Assembly: GCA_025024175.1 (NCBI GenBank)
Contig: QCXZ01000064.1
Coordinates: forward strand, 15,128,001-15,192,000
Direction: 5' to 3'
DNA: 64,000 bases
Source: Rhyzopertha dominica
Taxonomy: Eukaryota; Arthropoda; Insecta; Coleoptera; Bostrichidae
In this document: positions 23,560 through 35,026 of the stretch, piece after piece
Numbering within the stretch: the first letter of the stretch is position 1
How the letters are laid out: each line of letters starts with the position of its first letter
The notes under the pieces: model-generated
Database searches by the model: none
What the model was told of the DNA's origin: nothing
What the model saw: only the letters and a program-made list of their open reading frames with translations
Program-made: the position numbers and the translations under genes

Positions 23560-24330
23560 TCAAACTGCTAACAGTAGAATAGAATGAATGAATGGAATGG
23601 AACAATTAATCCATGACTTAATTCCATATGTAAGAATTGATTGTGCAAGACCATAATATACCGTTTTCAGGCTTGATGTTGTCAAAACTTCCTTCAACAT
23701 TACAAAGTGCCAAATAAAATTTCCATGTCTTTTACATAAATAGGCAACATGCTGGTCCACGTCACAGATGACAGTAACGTACCACTCCCAAACATTTGAT
23801 CCTTCTCACAGAGACGACTCTAACTTGATAGTTACACGTATCATATTTCCTTATACATAATTCACATACAACTCTTGCACTGCAGGTAGTCCGTTAGCAC
23901 ATGTAAAAAAGGCCACATATTTGGTTTTAAGTCTAAATGTAGATTTTTTTGCAATGTAGCCAACCGAGTAACTCTCTAAAGCTTGCCGTTGCACTTTCAA
24001 AGCCTTTTGCCACGGTACCACTGACAACCAAAACTTTATCTTCCGCAAAAGAATAAATCGCATCTTCACAACTAACATTTATGAGGTCATATATTATGAA
24101 TCCAAGGAAAAGAATAGCACAGTTCCTTGCGACACACCACTGTTTACTGGCAAATACTCACTCACAACTCTGTCCAACACCACACGTTGGCCTCTACCAC
24201 TCATGGTACACCCAGTCAAATGCTTTGTTGAAATCTAGGAAAAACTCCTACCTGTTAGTCTTGCTTTGTCTAGCGCATTCTGGATTTTTGTGTCACAGTA
24301 ACAATTGCATTCCTAGTAGCTATTGAAGAT
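23560..24330 (-). pseudogene. Non-LTR (LINE) reverse-transcriptase relic
   Basis: Read on the minus strand, scattered frames reproduce the order of LINE RT blocks: LDFNKAFD at 24215-24238 (consensus-like xxDxxKAFD), SGVSQGTVL near 24114-24140 (SGVPQGSVL-type), FAEDK at 24035-24049 where the catalytic (F/Y)ADD is expected, and SSLKTVYYGLAQSILTYGI in the C-terminal thumb region (frame 23560-23760). Several frameshifts and stops lie between the blocks and the second catalytic Asp pair is degraded, so it is dead. No endonuclease domain or poly-A tail is visible. It resembles Jockey/RTE-type elements, but the clade is not certain. Confidence 0.78.
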
Positions 24331-24334
24331 CTAA

Positions 24335-27300
24335 ACCAAATTGATGATCGGATAGAATGCAGTGCCTCCAAAAAAATTACCATTCTTAATTTAAAAATGT
24401 TTTAAAACATTATCGAAAGGAAGAGATCAAGTATGTTTGATGTTTTGTACCAAACTTACACAAGAGCTTCACAAGAGCTGTCTTAAATATTACTTATATT
24501 TATTAGTTTAGTGAATGGCTTATTATGATATCAACAGTTCTCTTTAACAAGCTAGAACTCATTCATCCATACTTGCCTGGCCAGTTCTTCTTCAGTGGCT
24601 CCGTTTTGCGCCATGATCATGATTTATTTTTTCTTGCCACATCATCATATCAGCAACTGTTATAAAATATTTATTAAATATACTTGCAATTTCTCATTTT
24701 GCCTTACCTTGCCTTGGTCACCAAGATCTACCGACCTATCGAACATAATCTGAGATACCATGGATTACCCTATCCTTCAGAATTAGCCGGGAATGAGACA
24801 CAGGAGAAAATCGATAATTTGATTGAGTCGATGACCAAATGTGGTAATGAGTGTATGTAGCAACGTGGAGACTATTATTATTGTTTTAGACTTTTACTGT
24901 CCGATTATAGGTTTGTTCTTTAAAGGATTGTTTACTTTGCCCGAATAAATCTGTACGCCAAAGTATCTTTGCCTTGTCATCTAAAAGTGAGTGTCGCTTA
25001 TAGCAGATGCTTTTCCTTAATTAGGATTAGATAAAAGTATAAAAGTCTTTGTACACCTGCCTTTTAAATATCGCAAGATAAAAAAATCCAATAAACATAA
25101 ATCAAATGACCGTACAGGGCATTCTTATACAAAGTCCTGGGAAAATGTTACCCAGATACAGGCATCCATGAACTCTAAAATATGGCCAAGCGCCGTCTTA
25201 TTAGGTACAATATTATCACTCGGTAGGTTCGGATAGGGTCTGCAGTTACATTTTCTTGAATGTACTATAGACCTACAACGTGTTACCCAATAATACCAAA
25301 ACACCCGTTTAACTTCTGATGAGACTATATTTGCTCTTTAATCAATAAATGAAGATTTTCACTACACCACTAGCAGCAGTTACGTTTGTTTACAAATGCA
25401 TTTAGGCTTAAATTGACATGGGCATAAAATAAAGTTTCTGCAAAATTGGTATTCGTTCTTTTACAATATTCGAACTCATACATCAAGAGCTTCACCTTCA
25501 TTTGTATCCATTTTTGGACATTCGGACCTCTTTTACATGTCCAGTTTTTTTTTTACTAACTTGGACAAGTAGATTGAATAATGGGACTGATCCGGATCAA
25601 CATTAAATAATCAAATATCTTGATGTGAACATCGATTTCCATAGCCAGTCCGATCAGTTTCAATACGTTTGTAAATTAAACAGAAACTGCCGTTATTAAT
25701 ATAACCTCTTGAAGGAAAAGCCAAAGGTCACTTCACCTTAAAAATACGATTTTCCCAGAAATTTTATCAAATCATACAAAATAAACCATTGGAATTTCAA
25801 AGATAAAAATGGTATATAAAATACAAGTTCATATTTAAAAAAAATACGCTGCTACGAAAATGCATTGACTTGCAAAAACAAAAATAGACCAAGAAACGGA
25901 AAATAGTCGACATAAAACTTTTGCTAAGAAAATTTTGATACAAATTTCATATTTATAGAAATAAAGTGGTTATTCTATAAATTTAAATGACAATAAACAA
26001 ACATTTTCAGCAATTTTCATTCATTTTCATCAGTTGACACAAATTTGCCGTTATCAAGAGTCAGGATCAGAATCATTTGGCATGCCTTCAATACTTCATC
26101 GGACATGGGCGCCATACCTTGCATATTTTAACCATTTATAACACCTTTTAGATAGTTCAATAATCAGTAGTAAATATACACATTTTAATACCTCCTCTAT
26201 ATCATACCCATTAAGCTAGTTCTAGTTTGATCAGGTGCTCTTCGCGTAAGTACTAGGGGCATTAGGTACCTATCAGAAATGATTGATTTTCATGTTTATT
26301 GTATTATTAGAGTTATTTTCAAATACATACTGTAGTATACACAAACAAAAAAAATTTCGATTAATATAATTACAATATAAGCTCCTCTTGTTTGGTTCGT
26401 TCTCACACATTTTTTTATGTTAGAGTTACAATAATACTGACTGTAATATTGTACTAATTTTCATTACCAAATTTAATACAACGACATTCCAACGACCCAC
26501 CGTAGCTTCACACCGTCTTTAACAGGACAGTTGGCTGTGTCAAATTAACGTCATCGACGCTATTAACACCCGCAGGGACATTACTAATTCACAGAACAGT
26601 TTGCTTCATCCTTTGTTGAGGTGCCGGGTGCTCTTCTGAGCATTGCCACACAACTTGCTGAATTATAGCCTAATTACGTTGATTAGGGTGGCTAGTTACT
26701 TCAATGGTAGACCGATGTGCTTAGGAATTCCGCAACCAACGTTTACTTTACTGCAGTTAGCTTGTACACAACAGCACAACTCGTAGTATACGGCACAGCC
26801 TGCAGAGTGTTTATTATTTATTGACGACACTCATTATAGCCAGTGGTGGCTGTAGTTTGAAAGGTCGACCTGCAACGCTAACTAATCGTTTGTAAAACTA
26901 AGACCACCAAAAGGCTTTTTGCTTAATAAGAAAATGTTTCGTTATTAGCAGCTCTTAGAAGAAAAGGTTCTCGGCATTTTAGTCTCATTAAAGCGTGACC
27001 AAAATTTATATAATTCTAGATTTTTAACTTCCCGTAACTAAAATATAACAAACTACGGTTAGACCACCCAACAGATGAAGTGATTTCGTGTAGTCCTCAC
27101 ATTTATCACGTGATCGCAACCCCTTCTCTTCCGAAAAGCCCAACTTATACCGCACAACAAATTTTATCATTTACTTTTTCTAAGACAACATAACCTTACT
27201 TTTTCTGGACTTAGCGAACATTCAGGTTTAGAATTTGCAACAAAAAAGTTTACTCAAAGATGCCATATGGCAATATACAAAACAAGCCAAATCACAGGGG

Positions 27301-27775
27301 CAAACCGAATGAGGCGAAACACGAAAGGCCGAATTTCGGTTTATCGGTGAGGTTGGCCAGTGTGAAACGGGGTTGAAGCAGATCTCCCTCGGTTGCGAAG
27401 AACCAATAGGAAGGCTGCGTTTAAAAATCACGTGAAGACCTTGCGTCTTTATTACTCCATGTATTGGGTTATCCAACTATAGTTGCCTCGACAAACGTCT
27501 TGTTCAAATTTCAATAACTTTGTTTGTGATCATTTTTGAATTCGTGAAAAGCTGTTGGAAATGTGCATTAACGACTCCGACTATGGATATTCAATTGTTC
27601 GAGTATTTGGTTGAAGTTAAATACATTCAGAACTACGCCAATGGGAAATTTGACATGCGAGGTTAATTATTTTGTCAGTATGTGCCCGGAATGTGAGCGA
27701 CTAAGGAACCATGCTATTTATTTGAAAAATTTAAGTTACATAGAAAGTTAGATGGCAGTGAAATCTGTCAGTATA
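24335..27775. other. Intronic stretch without recognisable gene
   Basis: AT-rich with no supported coding frame. Around 27290-27430 a GC-richer block (minus frame 27228-27476) looks like dispersed-repeat sequence, but no partner copy exists in this window. Confidence 0.45.
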
Positions 27776-27779
27776 ACAC

Positions 27780-28026
27780 TATAACGTCGCTAGTACGTGC
27801 GTACTTTAGAGGATTTGTTTATGAAAGCAAATAATACTCGTGTTAATAATAGAAAGTATAATATTATGTGCTTTTTAAAATATTGACAATCCAATTCTAT
27901 TATTTAATAACAACCTCAAACTCCTTGGAGACTGCGGGTCCTGCACGTCCTCGTCGCAGCGCTCGTCCAAGCAGCAGGTACGGTACGTGCGGTGGCCGCA
28001 TGACGATACGCCGGCTGAGCGTTACA
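27780..28026 (-). repeat. gypsy 3' LTR (247 bp, minus strand)
   Basis: On the minus strand it begins TGTAACGCTCAGCC and ends GACGTTATA. It is identical to 32528-32774 by direct comparison. Confidence 0.95.
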
Positions 28027-28042
28027 GACTCCCCCTTTGGTT
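28027..28042 (-). promoter_or_regulatory. gypsy polypurine tract
   Basis: Minus strand AAAGGGGGAGTC directly precedes the 3' LTR, the normal plus-strand priming site. Confidence 0.85.
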
Positions 28043-28127
28043 GCCGCGAACGTCTCGTGCGGGAACCAACTGAACTAACTAAATGAAAGAAAGAAAATTA
28101 GTGATTTAAGTATTGCGCGATGATCTC

Positions 28128-31100
28128 CTAGTTTCTGTCATGTGTCGTCATATTGTATGGACCATTCTTCGTAATTGAACCTTTAGGTCTTCCTGTACGA
28201 CGCAGTGGATGAACTGGGAGTAAGACGTCGGCTTGCTGATCACTCAGATGACATTTTCGTAAAGCTGACGAGTGATAATGCCCTACGATGTCTCTTGGGT
28301 GTTGAACTGAAGCGATGCGGTACGTAGACGGAGTTAGCTGACTTGCGATAACATAGGGTCCGTCACGCTTTGGTGCTAACTTAGCCGAGAAACTCTTGGT
28401 AGCGTCGCTAATGGGATGGCTCTCGACCCAAACCTTATCTCCAACTGTAAACACTTCAGCACGGCTACGGCGTAGGTCACCGTAGCGTTTAGCACGGTCT
28501 TGTGCTAATTCATGGTTTTCTTTTGCACATTGCATATTTGTCGCGATTAATCTCAAATACGGTGTGATTTCAGTTGCGAAATGTTCGTTTTCGACGATGG
28601 TTCTTAAATCGCGTTGTACTTCTCCCGGCGATCTAATTTCACGTCCGAAGCATAACATAGCGGGAGAAAATCCGGTGCTGCTGTTCTTGGCTGTGTTCAT
28701 TGCGAATCTTATCGCGGGGAGTGCGTTAGCCCATTCGCTCTGCTGTTCTTCTACCATTATAGCTAGTCGCACCTTAAGATCGCGATTTTTTCGTTCAGCG
28801 GGATTTGCTTCTGGATGATAAACGGTAATCAGTGTTTGTTGGAACCCTAGGACACTCGCAACTTGCTGCATAACTGCTGACACGAATTGAAGCGCGTTGT
28901 CGCTGATAACGCGGCGTGGAGTTCCGTACCGTAGGATTATTTCGTCTATGAGGATACGAGCACACGCTACAGCGGTGGCAGCAGAGAGACCGAACAATTC
29001 TGTCCACTTGGTTGCAACATCTTCCACAACAAAAACCCATTTCAGTCCATCACTAGTCCGAGGAAGCGGCCCAAATAAGTCTATTGAAATGACTTCAAAC
29101 CTCTGCGATAGTGGCGGTGTTTGGATTAATCCGGCGGGCTTCATATTATTGGGCTTATATCTATTGCACTCCAAACACTTGCGGACATGTTGGGCAACAT
29201 CACGTCGCATAGTAGTCCAATAATATCGTCGTGCAATAGTGCTTAACGTACGATCCGCACCATAATGTCCAGCGAGAGGTGAGTCGTGGCATTCCCGCAA
29301 TACCTCGGATATTTGCCCTCGTGGAATCACTAGCTGGGGATCATCGGAATCGTTGTCTGGACCATATCTGTACAGTACACCTTGATGCATTATATAACCC
29401 CTTTCGGTCCATCGCTTGAAGTCGACAGCGTCTTGGGGGTCTTCAAGGCAGTCCATAATCTTCTTTACTTCAGGGTCATGTTGCTGCTCCTCACGTGTCT
29501 CGTGGGGTGATTTCGTTGGAAGCGTTATTGATATTGAGCTTACCTCGCAAGCTTCGGTGTCAATTTTCTCGATCGGGGGCCTAGAAAGCATATCGGCCAG
29601 AAAATTGCACCTACCTGGCGTATATTCGATTAGCAGGTCATATTCTTGCAATTCTAAAGCCCATCTAGCTAGACGGCCGCTAGGTGCCTTTAAAGACATT
29701 AGCCATCTGAGAGGTTGATGGTCTGTAGCAATTCTTATTGGGCAACCGTCGACGTAGCCTCGAAATTTCTTCACAGCATATACTACAGCGAGGGCTTCTC
29801 TCTCAGTAGTTGAATAGTTGCTTTCAGCTTTCGTCAGTAATCGGCTTGCGTACTCTACTGGCCGCTCTTCTTGTCCCTCCCCCTGGAGTAAACACGCCCC
29901 AATAGCATAAGCACTGGCATCCGTTCGGAGGATGTAGGGCAGAGTCGGGTCAGCTTGTCGGAGAATTGGAGCGGTGACCAGAGCTTCTTTGAGGCGTTTG
30001 AATGCTGCATCTTGAGCCTCGGTCCATATCCATGAAATGTCCTTTTTCGTAAGGTCAGTTAGTGGCTTGGCAACAGCTGCAAAATCGGGTACAAAGCGTC
30101 GAAACCAAGAACATGTCTGTAAAAACCCTCTTAATTGTTTCAGATCCCTTGGAGGTTTCATACCTGCTATGGCATCAACTTTTCCAGGATCCGCAGATAT
30201 ACCGCTAGGTGTGATCAGGTGTCCCAAGTATTTAACTTTGTTGCAAGCAAACATGCATTTATCACGATTGGCATGTAATCGAAACTGCCTCAGTCGTAAG
30301 AAAACGGCGGCGAGGTCCGACAAATGTTTTTCAAATGTGTCCGAAAGTACAATAATGTCGTCAAGGTACACTAGGATTGTAACAGTGGATAATCCCGCGC
30401 GGAATTTGTCCATTAATCGTTGGAAGGTTGCACCGGCACAACGAAGACCGAAAGGCATCCTTAAGAAACGATAGGTACCGAAAGGCGTCACGAACGCGGT
30501 TTTGTCTCTATCGCTCTCCCGCACTGCTACTTGCCAGTATCCCGATCGCAAATCGAGGGTTGACATAAACGACGTGCGCACGGCGGAATGTAAGAGGTCC
30601 TCTATTCGAGGGAGCGGATACCTGTCCGGCACTGTAATCGCGTTCAATCCACGGTAATCTATGCACACTCGAAAATCGCCCGTTTTCTTTTGCACTAAAA
30701 CAACGGGTGCGGCGTACGGTGATTCGCACTCTTCTACTATTCCATCATTTAACATCTCTTCCAATTTGATCTTGAGAATTTCTCTCTTCGTGGGTGAAAG
30801 CCGATGCGGTGGTACTGCCACTGGTTCGTCACTGGTCAATTTGATGCGATGCTCGGCGTATGGAGTCGGCCCTGCAGGTGGACGAAAAACGTCCTGATTA
30901 TCTGCTAGAAGCTTTTGTATCTTAGCACGATCCTCAGCATTGGTAATGGCGGCTCCCTCGTCGGTGCGTAATACCTCGATTCCACTGATTTCTGCGTTTA
31001 CCTCCTTGACAGGGTATTCCGCGAAACGCTTGAACTGACCCTCGTCTGAAAAGCGCCATTGCATCCTCGGTACATCTATAATCATGTCCGCAGCAGCTAT

Positions 31101-31835
31101 GAAATCTATTCCCAATAAGGTTTTTGCTTCAGGATGATCTGGTATTGACAAGAAGCTTAGTGGAATACGCCTGTTTGCGATCTCGATGATCGTTCTAAAA
31201 CTGTGTGTGATGACTTCTCGTGGTACGCCGTCTGCTAGTACAAGACGCATGTTAGCGATGATAGCGCGATGACCACGCTCTACGAGATGTCGACGAAGTC
31301 GTTCTCCAGCAACGCTCTGTCGAGCTCCAGTGTCTACACATGCTAACCCGGTGATTCCCTCGCATGTCACTTCCAGCAGCGGTCTGTTCATTCGCGGCTC
31401 CATTATTTTTCCTTCTTGTAACTCGTTGTATAATAAATTAACATGCGAAACGTCTGTATCTCGCGGTCGTACGCTAGAGTCCTTGCAACGCGGACACTGG
31501 CTACTTAGGTACCCGAGTAGACCGCATTTGTAACACGAAATACCTGGCGAGGTATCGCCACGGTCTCTTCCATTCTCTCGCGGGCGTGGCGCGAAACTCC
31601 GTGAATGAGGTTCGCGGGCCTTTTCGAATTTACGACACTCTGACTGCGTGTGTCCTAAGAAGCGACAATACTTACAGCGGGGTCGTTCTTTCGTTACCCT
31701 TGGAAAATCGTCTGGTATCGGTGTCCTTTTTTCTTCGGCGTAGCTGTCCTCCACTGCTCTGGCGAGTTCTCGAAGCCTATCGAAATCTCCAAAGTCTTCG
31801 CGTGCGACTCTTTTTCTGATCTTGGGATGTAGCAA
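28128..31835 (-). CDS. gypsy Gag C-terminus plus complete Pol polyprotein, 1235 codons
   Basis: An uninterrupted frame. Order: Gag nucleocapsid with two zinc knuckles (Cys54-Cys57-His62-Cys67 canonical; Cys101-Cys104-Tyr109-Cys114 with His replaced by Tyr); aspartic protease CVDTGA with Asp168; reverse transcriptase with YLDDIIV near residue 489; RNase H with TDASAYAIG near 637; HHCC integrase zinc domain (HYGADRT…CLECNRYK); integrase core with Asp near 918 (IDLFGP), Asp near 978 (SDNALQF) and Glu near 1014 (NPAERKN), D-x35-E. There is no chromodomain. The enzymes look intact. The Met at 31835 is probably not a natural start: the nucleocapsid belongs to gag, and the preceding gag frame is offset by -1. 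Confidence 0.95.
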   Translation of the reverse strand: MLHPKIRKRVAREDFGDFDRLRELARAVEDSYAEEKRTPIPDDFPRVTKERPRCKYCRFLGHTQSECRKFEKAREPHSRSFAPRPRENGRDRGDTSPGISCYKCGLLGYLSSQCPRCKDSSVRPRDTDVSHVNLLYNELQEGKIMEPRMNRPLLEVTCEGITGLACVDTGARQSVAGERLRRHLVERGHRAIIANMRLVLADGVPREVITHSFRTIIEIANRRIPLSFLSIPDHPEAKTLLGIDFIAAADMIIDVPRMQWRFSDEGQFKRFAEYPVKEVNAEISGIEVLRTDEGAAITNAEDRAKIQKLLADNQDVFRPPAGPTPYAEHRIKLTSDEPVAVPPHRLSPTKREILKIKLEEMLNDGIVEECESPYAAPVVLVQKKTGDFRVCIDYRGLNAITVPDRYPLPRIEDLLHSAVRTSFMSTLDLRSGYWQVAVRESDRDKTAFVTPFGTYRFLRMPFGLRCAGATFQRLMDKFRAGLSTVTILVYLDDIIVLSDTFEKHLSDLAAVFLRLRQFRLHANRDKCMFACNKVKYLGHLITPSGISADPGKVDAIAGMKPPRDLKQLRGFLQTCSWFRRFVPDFAAVAKPLTDLTKKDISWIWTEAQDAAFKRLKEALVTAPILRQADPTLPYILRTDASAYAIGACLLQGEGQEERPVEYASRLLTKAESNYSTTEREALAVVYAVKKFRGYVDGCPIRIATDHQPLRWLMSLKAPSGRLARWALELQEYDLLIEYTPGRCNFLADMLSRPPIEKIDTEACEVSSISITLPTKSPHETREEQQHDPEVKKIMDCLEDPQDAVDFKRWTERGYIMHQGVLYRYGPDNDSDDPQLVIPRGQISEVLRECHDSPLAGHYGADRTLSTIARRYYWTTMRRDVAQHVRKCLECNRYKPNNMKPAGLIQTPPLSQRFEVISIDLFGPLPRTSDGLKWVFVVEDVATKWTELFGLSAATAVACARILIDEIILRYGTPRRVISDNALQFVSAVMQQVASVLGFQQTLITVYHPEANPAERKNRDLKVRLAIMVEEQQSEWANALPAIRFAMNTAKNSSTGFSPAMLCFGREIRSPGEVQRDLRTIVENEHFATEITPYLRLIATNMQCAKENHELAQDRAKRYGDLRRSRAEVFTVGDKVWVESHPISDATKSFSAKLAPKRDGPYVIASQLTPSTYRIASVQHPRDIVGHYHSSALRKCHLSDQQADVLLPVHPLRRTGRPKGSITKNGPYNMTTHDRN

Positions 31836-32476
31836 TCCTGTAGCTTCACGGGTAACGATGGTTCACTCGGTAGATGCGACAATAGCGCCCTAGCTTTGTC
31901 GACGAACACATCCGTTGGTTCGTTTTTTTGTTCAGAGGAAAACAATTCTCTAAAAATTACGTATGCGGGCTTGTGTACTCCAAATGCACGTCGCAGTCCT
32001 TCTGTCGCGGCAACCCACGTAGCAATGGTACCTTTAACTCCTTGCCACCACGTCGCTGCTACAGAATCTAACAGCATAGGTAGTCCCTTCAGGGCGTTTT
32101 CGTCAGACATGTAGACGCATTCCTTGAAGATACAAATTGCATTGATGAAAGCTTCTACTGACTCACCTTTGTTGCCCGAAAATCGCGACTGACAGGTTGA
32201 GAAATTCCCATTTGGCTGTATGGTGGTCATGGGGGTTGCCTTTATGGATTGTAGTAGCTGCTGAAGCTGCTCCGTGGTCATTGCTACAAGGTTGTCCGTT
32301 TCGGCTGCCGGTTTCCGTTCTTGTCTGGAGGGAAGCGGCCTGAGCGAATACCCCGGTTGCGGCGGTATCGTAGCGTCCTCCGTTGTGCAAGATGGTGTTT
32401 CTTCCTCGTCTCTTGGCATCGGTACGTTGGTGTAGCTAATCAGACTTTCACAATCCTCTTCGTTTTTTCGGCACAC
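31694..32476 (-). pseudogene. gypsy Gag N-terminal part, frame-broken
   Basis: 260-codon frame. The N-terminus is hydrophilic, then comes a retrotransposon-Gag capsid region (RFSGNKGESVEAFINAI; MLLDSVAATWWQGVKGT; VFVDKARALLSHLPSEP). Around 31838-31850, after LPVKLQ, the homology leaves this frame and continues in the -1 frame as GLLHPKIRKRVARED, so the last about 45 codons here are out-of-frame sequence. The zinc knuckles lie beyond the break, so the shift is in the middle of Gag, before the position where gypsy elements normally shift from gag to pol. No canonical X-XXY-YYZ slip site is visible. A small deletion is the likeliest explanation; a genuine programmed -1 shift is the alternative. 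Confidence 0.85.
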
Positions 32477-32506
32477 ACTACGCGTTACAAAACTTTGTAG
32501 GGAGAT

Positions 32507-32524
32507 GCCCCACGTTGGGCGCCA
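32507..32524 (-). promoter_or_regulatory. gypsy primer-binding site (tRNA-Lys type)
   Basis: On the minus strand TGGCGCCCAACGTGGGGC lies three bases after the 5' LTR. It is the 18-nt sequence complementary to the 3' end of a lysine tRNA, as used by several retroviruses and gypsy-like elements. Confidence 0.9.
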
Positions 32525-32527
32525 CTT

Positions 32528-32774
32528 TATAACGTCGCTAGTACGTGCGTACTTTAGAGGATTTGTTTATGAAAGCAAATAATACTCGTGTTAATAATAG
32601 AAAGTATAATATTATGTGCTTTTTAAAATATTGACAATCCAATTCTATTATTTAATAACAACCTCAAACTCCTTGGAGACTGCGGGTCCTGCACGTCCTC
32701 GTCGCAGCGCTCGTCCAAGCAGCAGGTACGGTACGTGCGGTGGCCGCATGACGATACGCCGGCTGAGCGTTACA
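32528..32774 (-). repeat. gypsy 5' LTR (247 bp, minus strand)
   Basis: Identical to the copy at 27780-28026. Followed on the plus strand by ACAC(T), matching the bases before 27780. Confidence 0.95.
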
Positions 32775-33681
32775 ACACTAAATAAAATCCCTAGATAGAT
32801 AAAGTACCGCAATTGTCCGCCATTTTAGTGCAAAATATTCCAACGAGATGGGAGAGGAAACCAAACTATCAAACCTGACCTTAAGGATTAAAGAACTGGC
32901 AGATATCAGTCTCTGAGACAGTGGTTGTTGACTTTTCCCTAGGTAATTGGCATTGCGTTTTAGCAATCAGTCACTTTATATATATAATATTTTGCATGGC
33001 GGACAGTTGCATACGTCAACTTGACAGCAGGCCTCCACGGTACTTTTTGCAAGCGGGCAAGACATACATTAAAAGGAGAAGTAGTTCCCATCAAGACAAC
33101 TAGCTGGCTTTGTAATGCTGACACGTGGAATTGCCATCTAATTTTCTACTAACATCATACCAAGCCTTTGGTATATAGGCAAAACCAGTTCTGTGCCATG
33201 CTGTCTGCACTAAACATAAACTGTCTGTAGCTGGTTGCAGAGCAGACAGCGTAGCATCGACGTGCAATTTAAGTTACAATTAATTTAAGTCGGAATTCAA
33301 AGTCAACCAAATGATTTATTTTCTTCCATTAAATTTCAAATACAAATCACACTTCAGAATATATTTTGTTCGTTCTATGACAAAGCAGTGAATATTTTTT
33401 TAGAAGATCACTAAAATTCATTCACTTTATGAAATAAAACGTGATTCACAATTTGAAATTATCTTTGAACTGGATCAATTTGCAGAATGTATTGTTCGAA
33501 TCAAATGTTGCTCGTGTAGCGCCATATTTTGAAATAGAAATGAAATAACATTTGTTGTACACGATAGCGAATCAACAACATAAAAGTAAAAACAAATCTA
33601 CTTTGATTAGACTGGAACGCGTTTTTCCAAGTTTTCAATTTTACCTAAAACATTAATTTATGATGTTTTATGGTTGTCCAT

Positions 33682-33798
33682 ATAGTCGCTAGGTGCAAGG
33701 TTGAGACTGTAAGGTGGGTCGCCAGAAAGTCTTCAACGAATATCTTGAATATAGGCTGTGGCAGCGGTGTGGGTAAAAGCATTGTTCTGTCTATAGTC
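33682..33798 (-). pseudogene. mariner-type transposase fragment
   Basis: One minus-strand frame reads DYRQNNAFTHTAATAY, then IQDIR, a TGA stop, and RLSGDPPYSLNLAPSDY. This corresponds to the (D)NARPHTA and HPPYSPDLAPSDY blocks of mariner-family transposases; the Asp of PSDY is the third catalytic residue and is retained. The rest of the transposase is not seen. It lies just outside the inverted repeat copy that begins near 33890, and may or may not belong to it. Confidence 0.7.
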
Positions 33799-33889
33799 TC
33801 CCGAGCCTACGATTTTGGATCGATCATCAGAGTCTGATGAGTTGCAAGTGTTGTTCCACGTTTCATGCGGTACTTTTTTTAACAAATCT

Positions 33890-34447
33890 GGCCACCCAGA
33901 TTTTATTTAAAGTGTTATGAAGTACGTAACTTTGCCGCAAGGTGGCGCATTTAATATGACATATCAAAGAACCGTTTCTTTCTACAAAAAGTTGCAATAC
34001 CAGGTTGGTCTTAATTAAACCCATTATAATCTATGTTTCTTAATTAATTTTATTTGAACACTTTTTTTCTAGTTGCTATGGCAACAGCAACAGGAGGGAT
34101 AGAAGTTCAAATCTTCAGAATGGCATAACCGAATTTAACGAATGATTTCTAGTTTTCAGGTGAATTTTATGGTTTTTAATATAAAAATAAATAACTTATA
34201 ATTTATTGCGACTGTTTGACAGTGGGAGACGTTAATTGTAAAACAATTATATTTGCTCAAATATGTTTAAAAAATCAAATGCAACTATATGGACTTTTTG
34301 TTGGTTGTTATAACTTATTAACAAGCAAAATAAATTTGAAAACCAGAGGTCAATATTCTTCTTCGTTTATTGGTTATAGTAAAAAAACTGCAAAGCCGTC
34401 TTTGGGTGCATCTTTTTTTACTCGAAATAAAATTGGGCTGTATTAAA
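33890..34447 (+). repeat. Inverted repeat R2, left copy
   Basis: About 560 bp matching 41030-41626 in reverse orientation with moderate divergence. Shared blocks include TAGTTGCTATGGCAACAGCA (about 34071), AATAACTTATAATTTATTGC (about 34189) and GAAGTACGTAACTTTGCCGC (about 33916). No coding frame is conserved between the two. The right copy's outer end is TATACAGGGTGATCAG-like, suggesting a TIR-type element. Confidence 0.8.
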
Positions 34448-34550
34448 AATAAGTCAGACTTTGAATCATAAATTACGACTTATTAGGTTAGGTTAGATCT
34501 GTGGTATGCCAGCAATGGACATTTTAAGGATCAATGATAATTTTTCTAAT

Positions 34551-34775
34551 ACATGGGCCGCTACCTAAAACTCCGCAGGCCCGTATTTTCTTTATTTTTT
34601 TTTAGGTATAGCATTAAGTTAAAAGTAAAATTGAAGGTCTTTTAAGCTACTTAAAAATAGCATAGTGGGTGTGCAAAACATATTTGCAAATAATATTTCA
34701 CAAATAAACTGAATTTGTGTAAATATTTTTTACCTTACCTCGTATAATAAATATTGTCACATAATTAATAACCAA
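34551..34775 (+). mobile_element. Truncated copy of the 357-bp MITE family
   Basis: CCGCTACCTAAAACTCC through CCTCGTATAATAAATATTG parallels the left half of the MITE at 3637-3993. The right terminal inverted repeat is missing, so this is a 5' half copy. Divergence is clearly higher than between the TIRs of the intact copy. Confidence 0.75.
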
Positions 34776-35026
34776 TTACTCTAATAAGTAAAAATAACAA
34801 TAAAAACCAATAAACATCAAATTATTGTGTACTAAATTAAAAATTAAAAAAAATTGAACATCTGAAATCCATTTAAAAACGCTGCAAATTGAATCAAAAC
34901 TTCCACATCCAATTGTCAAAATGACATTTATGTTTTTATTTTTTATACTATACAATTAGTAATCAGATTTTGAGCATTTTTTCTCTCTACACATTTTTTT
35001 TCTAAAACAAACAGTCCGCGTGATAT
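34776..35026. other. Short AT-rich spacer
   Basis: No feature seen beyond AT-rich sequence between the MITE fragment and the solo LTR. Confidence 0.5.

Larger units (their letters stand above)
27780..32774 (-). mobile_element. Young full-length Ty3/gypsy retrotransposon
   Basis: A 4995-bp element on the minus strand, antisense to the Beat-like gene. It has two 247-bp LTRs that appear identical base for base, a lysine-tRNA-type primer-binding site, a polypurine tract, gag and pol, and a 4-bp target duplication ACAC (27776-27779 and 32775-32778; a 5-bp ACACT with 246-bp LTRs fits equally). The order PR-RT-RNase H-IN is the gypsy order. There is no env-like frame between the pol stop (28128) and the 3' LTR, so it is not an errantivirus-like copy. 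Its base composition is visibly more GC-rich than the flanking intron. Pol is fully open; the only defect seen is a frame break within gag. Confidence 0.96.

Noticed and set aside
28027..28127. env-like gene downstream of gypsy pol
   Set aside because: Only about 100 bp lie between the pol stop and the 3' LTR, so there is no room for an envelope gene.
31838..31860. Programmed -1 frameshift site in the gypsy gag
   Set aside because: No canonical slippery heptamer in the zero frame and the break is upstream of the nucleocapsid; kept only as an alternative to a small deletion.
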